From: a bacterium CG2_30_54_10
Lineage (GTDB): Bacteria > Muiribacteriota > Ozemobacteria > Ozemobacterales > Ozemobacteraceae
Assembly: GCA_001872985.1 (NCBI GenBank)
Contig: MNYA01000488.1
Span: 1-12,714, forward strand
Reading direction: 5' to 3'
DNA length: 12,714 nucleotides
The position numbers and the translations under genes are program-made. Positions 7,799-12,714 of the stretch are shown one piece after another; positions within the stretch are counted from its first letter, which is position 1, and every line of letters starts with the position of its first letter. The notes under the pieces were generated by a model. The model saw only the letters and a program-made list of their open reading frames with translations. It did no database searches and was not told the origin of the DNA.

Positions 7799-7828
7799 CC
7801 TCGGCAGGAACGATCCGCCGAGGCTTTT
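7799..7828 (+). terminator. Hairpin between skp and lpxD, terminator or attenuator
   Basis: CCTCGGC (7799-7805) pairs with GCCGAGG (7817-7823). After one bulged A, GGA pairs with TCC around the 4-nt loop ACGA, for a 10-bp stem. CTTTTCC follows directly. The T-run is short, so partial termination or RNA processing inside the operon is more likely than full termination. Confidence 0.5.
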
Positions 7829-7858
7829 CCCAAAATAAAGATCGGAGGCAACGGCCCG

Positions 7859-8902
7859 ATGGGCGTAACTCTTGAAGAACTCGCCCGAATCCTTGGTGGC
7901 CGCCTTGATGGCCCGTCTCCTGGTCCGCTCGTTTCCGGAATCGCTTCCATCTCCGAAGCCATGGCGGGGCAAGTCACCTTTCTAACCGAAACGAAGAACG
8001 TACAGAAACGGCATCAGGAGTTGGCTAAGACGAAAGCCTCGGGTGTGATTGCCTCTGAAAATGCCGGGAGCCTCCCGCTTCCCTCTATCCGTTTCCCCTC
8101 TGCTTACCACGGTTTCGTGAAGGCTCTCGAGTATTTCCATCCCAAAGATTCCCTCGTTCCCGGAATTCACCCGACCGCATTCGTCCATGAAGACGCAATT
8201 GTCGATCCAACCGCCATGATTGGCCCCCTTGCCGTTGTCGAAGCTGAAGCACAGATCGGGCCTGGAGCGAGAATCGATGCCCAGGTTTTCATCGGAAAAC
8301 ATAGCCGTGTCGGGGCCGCCTCCCATCTTTACCCGCATGTGACCCTCCGTGAAGAATGCATGATTGGTGAAAATTCGATCGTCCACTCAGGCGCCGTCCT
8401 CGGAAGCGACGGCTTCGGCTTTCATTCCACCGATCGCGGACACGAAAAAATCCCCCAAATCGGAATCGTTGAAATCGGCAATAATGTTGAAATCGGTGCA
8501 AACGTCACGATCGACCGCGCCACCATGGGCAAGACCATTGTCGGCGATGGAACCAAAATCGACAACCTCGTTCATCTCGCGCACAATGTCCGCGTCGGGC
8601 GCAACTGTCTTATCGTTGCCCAGGTCGGAATCTCCGGAAGCACCACCCTCGAAGACCAGGTCACTCTTGCCGGCCAGGTAGGCACTGCGGGCCATGTCAC
8701 CATCGGAAAGGGAACCACTGTCGCCGCACGCGGCGTCGTTACCCAAGATGTTCCTCCCAATCAGGTGGTTTCAGGATTTCCCCTGAAGCCGCATTCTGAA
8801 GAAAAGCGGATCATGGTGGCAATGCGAAAACTTCCCGAACTCGTCAAAGCTGTCCGACGAATCGAAAAAGAGTTGGCCTCCTTGAGGAAACCCAATGAAT
8901 AG
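7859..8902 (+). CDS. lpxD: UDP-3-O-acylglucosamine N-acyltransferase LpxD
   Basis: LpxD adds the second hydroxyacyl chain, from acyl-ACP, to UDP-3-O-acylglucosamine, the third step of lipid A synthesis, in the cytoplasm. The 347 residues fit the family. An N-terminal uridine-binding domain (about 1-100) is followed by left-handed beta-helix hexapeptide repeats (about 105-300, many IG/VG-x-x-x-x-I units) and a C-terminal helix. The GSDGFGFH motif and VHLAHNV are present; H242 is the likely catalytic base and H239 lies just before it. CGGAGG precedes the ATG by 10 nt. Its last codons overlap the next gene by 8 nt, so the two are probably translationally coupled. Confidence 0.96.
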   Translation: MGVTLEELARILGGRLDGPSPGPLVSGIASISEAMAGQVTFLTETKNVQKRHQELAKTKASGVIASENAGSLPLPSIRFPSAYHGFVKALEYFHPKDSLVPGIHPTAFVHEDAIVDPTAMIGPLAVVEAEAQIGPGARIDAQVFIGKHSRVGAASHLYPHVTLREECMIGENSIVHSGAVLGSDGFGFHSTDRGHEKIPQIGIVEIGNNVEIGANVTIDRATMGKTIVGDGTKIDNLVHLAHNVRVGRNCLIVAQVGISGSTTLEDQVTLAGQVGTAGHVTIGKGTTVAARGVVTQDVPPNQVVSGFPLKPHSEEKRIMVAMRKLPELVKAVRRIEKELASLRKPNE

Positions 8903-9554
8903 GCTTTTCAGCCGATCTGCCAAGACCATCCTTGCCATCGTTATTTTCACGGCCGTTGCAAATTCGCTTCTTGCGAACCCGCCGGAGCCGGGCCCACTTC
9001 GGCTGCGATACATGGGCTCGTCCTGCTTCTCGGCGCCTACCGGGTTTGTCGGGTCGGAAATGTCCTTCATCATTGACGACAGTCGTAATCTCACCCTAAT
9101 CACACAACCGGTCTGGGGCAAGTTCATCGAATTGTCTTATCTCCGGCATTTGAGCGGCGATTTCAGCGGCAAAAATGTCATGAATTTCAAGGTGAACATC
9201 CTCGAAGAAGGAACCTACATTCCCAACGTCGTGTGGGGTGTTTCCGACTTCAACACCGAACTGGGTTCGAAGATTTTCTTCTTTGCGGGCTCTAAAACAA
9301 TCGAAGCGTTCGGCGCCACGCTTCATGCTGGGTATTACAAAGATCCCAAGACCACAGATAAAAAAATATTCTTCGGGCTCGAAAAGACGATCCTTCCCCT
9401 GGCCGTTATTGCCGGGGAACGCCTCGGGGACGAGACCACCATCGGGATGAAATTCCGCCCCTACCCCGGAGTGAGCATCGAATACGCCCGCCGCTCCGAC
9501 GGCACAGCCGACCAGGCGAATATTTATAAGGCTACGTACTTGCGAAAATTTTGA
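8895..9554 (+). CDS. Putative outer-membrane beta-barrel protein, YjbH-like
   Basis: A 219-residue exported protein of unassigned function. A signal peptide ends near residue 27 (NSLLA). The mature part alternates polar and hydrophobic/aromatic residues in likely antiparallel strands and ends in Phe, as barrel proteins do. Segments such as ILEEGTYIPNVVWGVSDF and GIEYARR-like SIEYARR recall the YjbH/YbjH-like outer-membrane proteins, but the likeness is from memory of pattern, not a search. It overlaps lpxD by 8 nt and shares one base with the lpxC-fabZ start (TGATG), so it is an integral part of the lipid A operon. A GAGGA sequence precedes its ATG. A role in lipopolysaccharide or polysaccharide export or in envelope integrity is inferred from context only. 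Confidence 0.8.
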   Translation: MNRLFSRSAKTILAIVIFTAVANSLLANPPEPGPLRLRYMGSSCFSAPTGFVGSEMSFIIDDSRNLTLITQPVWGKFIELSYLRHLSGDFSGKNVMNFKVNILEEGTYIPNVVWGVSDFNTELGSKIFFFAGSKTIEAFGATLHAGYYKDPKTTDKKIFFGLEKTILPLAVIAGERLGDETTIGMKFRPYPGVSIEYARRSDGTADQANIYKATYLRKF

Positions 9555-10846
9555 TGAACCCCATTGACCGACAAACTACTATTGAAACACCCTTCAGCGT
9601 TGAAGGAGTCGGCCTTCACACGGGTAAACCATCGCGAATGACCGTTCACCCAGGAAACCCAGGAAATGGAATCATTTTCCGACGCGTCGATCTTCCTGGC
9701 CAGCCCGAGATCCCAGCCGGAGCCGGCAACGTCGCGGAGGTTTTGCGCGGAACGACCCTGGCATCAGGGGAAGCGAGGGTTCACACCGTTGAGCATATCA
9801 TGGCAGCCGCCTACGGAATGGGGCTCGACAATTTGTCGATCGACCTCGAAGGACCCGAGCCCCCCGCCATGGACGGCAGTTCCCGCTCCTTTGCCGAAAT
9901 GCTGCGCAAAGCCGAAAAAGTTTTTCAGGATAAGCCGCGGGAGCCATTTTCCCTGAAGGAGACCGCCTTCATCGAGGAAGGGGACCGATCCCTCACTTAT
10001 CTTGCCTCAGATCGGTTCGAGATCACCTACACGCTTGAATATCCGAACAATCTGGTCCCGCGGCAAACCCTTCACATCGAAGTCACCGAAGAAACTTTTT
10101 TCAACCTGATTTCCCCTGCACGCACCTTCGGGTTCGTCCACGAATTCGATATGTTGAAAGAGAAGAACCTCGCGCTTGGCGGAAGCCTCGAGAATGCGGT
10201 CGTGATAAACACAGATGGTTCCATTCTCAACCCTGAAGGAAAACGCAATGAAAGCGAGTTCATCCTTCACAAAATTCTTGACCTGATAGGCGATTTGGCG
10301 TTAATAGGGAAGAGGCTGAAAGGACATTTCATTGCCCATAAAACCGGGCATGGTTTTAATTGCCTGCTTGCAAAGCGGCTGTGCCGAATGGTCCATGAGA
10401 CACAGGAAAGGAAGCCCCTCGGTATGATGACTTTCGAAGAAATCAAGACTTTTCTTCCTCATAGGTATCCGATGTTGCTGGTCGATAAAATAATTTCACT
10501 CGTTCCCGGCAAATCAGCGATCGGAATTAAGAACGTCACGGGAAACGAGGAGTTTTTTCAGGGCCACTTTCCGCAACGGGCGGTCATGCCTGGAGTTCTG
10601 TTGGTTGAAGCAATGGCGCAGGTTGCGGGAGTTCTTTTCCTGTCGCAGCCCGAGCATAAGGGGAAGTTGCCGTTTTTCGCCGGGATTGACAGAGTGCGGT
10701 TTCGGCGGCCGGTGGTTCCCGGAGACCGCCTGGAATTGAGGGTCAATGTGCTCAAAGTCCGTGGAAATACCGGCAAGGTCGCCGTGGAGGCACTTGTTGA
10801 GGGCGAGAGAGTAACCTCGGCCGAGTTGATGTTCACGATTGTCTGA
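9554..10846 (+). CDS. lpxC-fabZ: Bifunctional LpxC deacetylase / FabZ dehydratase
   Basis: One 430-residue protein joins two cytoplasmic enzymes. LpxC (about 1-288) removes the acetyl group from UDP-3-O-acyl-GlcNAc, the committed step of lipid A synthesis. Zinc ligands H81 (in HTVEHIMAA), H239 and D243 (HKILD) are present, as are the catalytic E80 and H266 (KTGHGFN). FabZ (about 291-430) dehydrates 3-hydroxyacyl-ACP; it has LPHRYPMLLVD, and H338 (QGHFP) and E352 (LLVEAMAQ), spaced 14 residues as in the family. The linker is only a few residues. Such fusions are known in Bacteroidota, among others. The start is the ATG at 9554, overlapping the previous stop; the in-frame TTG just before it is less likely. 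Joining the two couples hydroxyacyl-ACP supply with its use in lipid A. Confidence 0.95.
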   Translation: MNPIDRQTTIETPFSVEGVGLHTGKPSRMTVHPGNPGNGIIFRRVDLPGQPEIPAGAGNVAEVLRGTTLASGEARVHTVEHIMAAAYGMGLDNLSIDLEGPEPPAMDGSSRSFAEMLRKAEKVFQDKPREPFSLKETAFIEEGDRSLTYLASDRFEITYTLEYPNNLVPRQTLHIEVTEETFFNLISPARTFGFVHEFDMLKEKNLALGGSLENAVVINTDGSILNPEGKRNESEFILHKILDLIGDLALIGKRLKGHFIAHKTGHGFNCLLAKRLCRMVHETQERKPLGMMTFEEIKTFLPHRYPMLLVDKIISLVPGKSAIGIKNVTGNEEFFQGHFPQRAVMPGVLLVEAMAQVAGVLFLSQPEHKGKLPFFAGIDRVRFRRPVVPGDRLELRVNVLKVRGNTGKVAVEALVEGERVTSAELMFTIV

Positions 10847-10856
10847 CCACCTTAAG

Positions 10857-10862
10857 AAGGAG
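10857..10862 (+). promoter_or_regulatory. Ribosome binding site deciding the lpxA start
   Basis: AAGGAG lies 6 nt before the ATG at 10869. An earlier in-frame ATG at 10839 overlaps the end of lpxC-fabZ and lacks such a site, and it would add ten residues not typical of LpxA. Confidence 0.8.
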
Positions 10863-10868
10863 CGATCC

Positions 10869-11690
10869 ATGAGTTTTCATCCAAACGCGATCGTCGCCCA
10901 TGGCGCCAAGGTACACCCTTCCGTTGAGGTCGGTCCTTTCGCGGTCATCGGTTCGAACGTAACGATCGGCGCAGGATGCGTCATCGGCGCCGGCTGCCAT
11001 CTGGAGGGCTGGACTACTCTCGGCTCAGGCAACAAGTTATCACCTCACGTGGTCATCGGGTGCCCCCCGCAAGATCTCAAATATGATGGAAACCCTTCTT
11101 ACATCCAGATCGGGAATAACAACAACTTCCGCGAATTCTCCACCGTCCATTTGGCGGAAGGCGCGGGTCTCGTTACGACCGTGGGCGACGGAAATCTTTT
11201 CATGGCTTACACGCATATTGCCCACAACTGCCACGTCGGAAGCTGTGTGATTTTCGCCAACTGCGTCACCCTTGCCGGTCACGTGCATGTCGGCGATAAA
11301 GCGGTTCTTGGAGGATTCGCCGGAATCCACCAGTTCGTCCATGTCGGGGCCTACTCGATGATTGGCGGGATGAGCAAGATCACAAAAGATGTTCCACCTT
11401 ACATCAAGATCGATGGCAACCCCGCCAGAGTAATCGGTCTCAACAGCGTTGGGCTGAAGAGAAACGGAGTCCCCAAGGAATCAATCGAGCATATTCGGCA
11501 TGTATACAAGATTTTCTATCGGTCCCAGTTCAATGTCCGACAGGCGATGGCTGAACTGGAGCGGATGCCCGAGGTTAAAGACCCCTTTGTGATCGACTTT
11601 CTGGCTTTCGTGAAGGAGAGCAAACGCGGAATCTACAAGCGCACCCGCGACACTCCGGCCGACAAACCAGCGGATGCCGGCGACGTCTGA
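10869..11690 (+). CDS. lpxA: UDP-N-acetylglucosamine O-acyltransferase LpxA
   Basis: LpxA transfers a 3-hydroxyacyl chain from ACP to the 3-OH of UDP-GlcNAc, the first step of lipid A synthesis, as a cytoplasmic trimer. The 273-residue protein has the hexapeptide-repeat beta helix (about 5-185) and a C-terminal helical domain. PQDLKYDG, THIAHNC with H116 and catalytic H119, AGHVHVG, HQF and DVPPY match the family. The usual VTIHRGT stretch after FREF is replaced by STVHLAEG. The C-terminus ends in a polar Asp/Ala tail. It follows lpxC-fabZ by 22 nt. Acyl chain length specificity cannot be read safely. No lpxB or lpxI/H follows in the window. Confidence 0.95.
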   Translation: MSFHPNAIVAHGAKVHPSVEVGPFAVIGSNVTIGAGCVIGAGCHLEGWTTLGSGNKLSPHVVIGCPPQDLKYDGNPSYIQIGNNNNFREFSTVHLAEGAGLVTTVGDGNLFMAYTHIAHNCHVGSCVIFANCVTLAGHVHVGDKAVLGGFAGIHQFVHVGAYSMIGGMSKITKDVPPYIKIDGNPARVIGLNSVGLKRNGVPKESIEHIRHVYKIFYRSQFNVRQAMAELERMPEVKDPFVIDFLAFVKESKRGIYKRTRDTPADKPADAGDV

Positions 11691-11699
11691 GTTTTTTTT
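11655..11699 (+). terminator. Possible weak terminator after lpxA
   Basis: A run of eight T (11692-11699) follows the lpxA stop almost directly. The only stem before it is CCGGC (11655-11659) with GCCGG (11676-11680), about 11 nt from the T-run and with a 16-nt loop. The geometry is poor, so this is weak support for the operon ending here. Confidence 0.3.
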
Positions 11700-11742
11700 A
11701 CTTTCCGGCAACGAGGCTGACTACAACCCCACTCATGAAGGC

Positions 11743-11877
11743 GTATCTTCTCAAAAAGAGGGGGCACGCGCCTCCTCTCGACATGCGAAGTGGATTCGCG
11801 TGTCTCACTCCCTGCGGTCCGGCGTTTTGCGCCCTCCGGTACGCTTTCATGTTTCCCGCGAATTATTGAGCCGATAC
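11743..11877. repeat. Foldback element with three hairpins, upstream of comF
   Basis: Inverted ends: GTATCTTCTCAAAAAG at the left, and the right end reversed reads GTATCGGCTCAATAATTC. Three stems lie inside: 11757-11765 with 11770-11778 (9 bp, loop ACGC), 11780-11789 with 11795-11804 (10 bp, one G-T pair), and a shorter one at about 11821-11833. The last base of the element directly precedes the comF ATG. It is closely related to the element at 12566-12692, in the same orientation. Confidence 0.8.
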
Positions 11878-12612
11878 ATGAAGACTTCCCTTTTCGCCTG
11901 GCTTCGATCTTTTGTTGATTCGGCCCTTCCTTTTTCCTGCCACCTCTGCAAGGCTCAAACGCGGTGGGGATCGGTCTTGTGCAGCTCATGCGCCGAGTCG
12001 CTGAAGCATTTGATTCAAACGCCGTTTGTCGTAACCGATCTGACGTGTGGATGCCCCGTTTTCACCATGGGAATTTATGAAGATTCCCTTGCCGCCGCAA
12101 TAAAAATCGGGAAGTACAGGCCTTCTCGAAAGCTCTTTTGCCGTCTTTCAGAAATTTCTGGAAAAGTTTGTATGAAGTCCTGGCACAACCCCTGGCCTGA
12201 GGTGTTCATCCCAGTCCCTTTGCATCCGGCCAGGGAGGAAAAACGTGGATTCAATCAAGCGGCGCTGCTCGCCCGGGAACTGGCAAAGTCTCTCGGCGCC
12301 AAGTTCAGCCCGGCCCTGACCAGGACTCGGGAAACCAGGCCCCAGGCCGATTGCGACGAGTCCGAGCGGGCATCGAACCTGAGCGGGGCGTTCGACCTTA
12401 CGCCAAACCTCCTTCCTGCGGCATTTCAGGGTCGTCGACTTTGTCTGATAGACGATGTCGTAACAACCGGGGCAACCATGGAAGAATGCCGTAGTACCGT
12501 CGCTACCCTCAAACCGGCGGACGTTATCGTACTTACTTTGGCTCATTCCCCTCGCCGATTTGCAACTTCTCAAAAAAGGGGGGCACGCGCCCCCCTTCGC
12601 CTCGCGAAGTGA
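11878..12612 (+). CDS. comF: ComF family phosphoribosyltransferase-like protein
   Basis: ComF proteins are cytoplasmic and needed for natural transformation in several bacteria, probably acting on DNA after uptake. The 244-residue protein has an N-terminal zinc finger (C21, C24, C35, C38), then IPVPLHPAREEKRGFNQA and a TRTRETRPQ...ERASNLSGAF segment, all family hallmarks. The PRPP-binding loop LIDDVVTTGAT has D192 and D193. The expected protein end is near VLTLAHSPRRF; the last 15 residues and the stop come from the downstream repeat. The ATG follows the upstream repeat at once, and only a weak TTGAG serves as a ribosome site. The frame stays open upstream through that repeat, but an earlier start inside lpxA is rejected because it would add repeat-encoded residues ahead of a normal ComF N-terminus. 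Confidence 0.9.
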   Translation: MKTSLFAWLRSFVDSALPFSCHLCKAQTRWGSVLCSSCAESLKHLIQTPFVVTDLTCGCPVFTMGIYEDSLAAAIKIGKYRPSRKLFCRLSEISGKVCMKSWHNPWPEVFIPVPLHPAREEKRGFNQAALLARELAKSLGAKFSPALTRTRETRPQADCDESERASNLSGAFDLTPNLLPAAFQGRRLCLIDDVVTTGATMEECRSTVATLKPADVIVLTLAHSPRRFATSQKRGARAPLRLAK

Positions 12613-12692
12613 ATTCGCGAGGCTCATCCCCAGCTGTCGGGCGCTTTGCGCCCTCCGGTCTGCCTTCACTCTTCCCCCGACTTATTGAGATG
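12566..12692. repeat. Foldback element with three hairpins, overlapping comF 3' end
   Basis: Inverted ends CTTCTCAA and TTGAGATG bracket three perfect stems: 12576-12584 with 12589-12597 (9 bp, loop ACGC), 12599-12608 with 12614-12623 (10 bp), and 12639-12644 with 12648-12653 (6 bp, loop TTT). The comF stop (12610-12612) lies in the loop of the second stem. The remaining bases to the window edge hold nothing recognisable. Confidence 0.8.
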
Positions 12693-12714
12693 AAATGGGT
12701 ATCCCTTTGACGCA

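Noticed and set aside
11674..11877. N-terminal extension of ComF through the upstream repeat
   Set aside because: The ATG lies inside the end of lpxA and the added residues are encoded by the repeat. The ATG at 11878 gives a normal ComF N-terminus.

Overview
The window looks like chromosomal DNA of a Gram-negative (diderm) bacterium that makes lipid A. It carries an outer-membrane biogenesis and lipid A operon (bamA, skp/ompH, lpxD, an unassigned outer-membrane protein, an lpxC-fabZ fusion, lpxA). All proteins read as ordinary bacterial genes, but several are divergent from proteobacterial versions: a BamA with three POTRA domains, fused LpxC-FabZ, and a DnaB-like helicase with a zinc ribbon and a long disordered linker. 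With the many interspersed repeats, this suggests an uncultured, deep-branching diderm lineage rather than a model proteobacterium. I cannot fix the phylum from the sequence alone.

Layout. Positions 1-691 hold no convincing gene, only a strong hairpin and a dense set of palindromic repeats. On the minus strand follow a large outer-membrane-type lipoprotein (692-2470) and, upstream of it, a DnaB-like helicase (2717-5011). A 157-bp foldback element separates the two. A divergent control region (5012-5390) holds a good sigma70-type promoter for each direction. On the plus strand the envelope operon runs from 5391 to 11690 with short gaps, one 8-nt overlap (lpxD/OMP) and one 1-nt overlap (OMP/lpxC-fabZ). 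A ComF-family phosphoribosyltransferase (11878-12612) closes the window, flanked on both sides by related structured repeats.

How the genes fit together. BamA inserts beta-barrel proteins in the outer membrane, Skp/OmpH chaperones them across the periplasm, and LpxA, LpxC and LpxD carry out the first three steps of lipid A synthesis. FabZ makes the acyl chains that LpxA and LpxD consume. The unassigned barrel protein between lpxD and lpxC-fabZ is a likely client or partner of this system.

The most unusual signal is a modular family of about 110-170 bp foldback repeats. They share ends (left end with TCTCAA or CTCAA, right end near CCCGAATTATTGAG) but carry different internal hairpins. Three clear members plus one nearly full foldback and one weaker candidate occur in this window. 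The two copies around comF show compensatory base changes in their stems, and one of them supplies the last residues and the stop codon of ComF.
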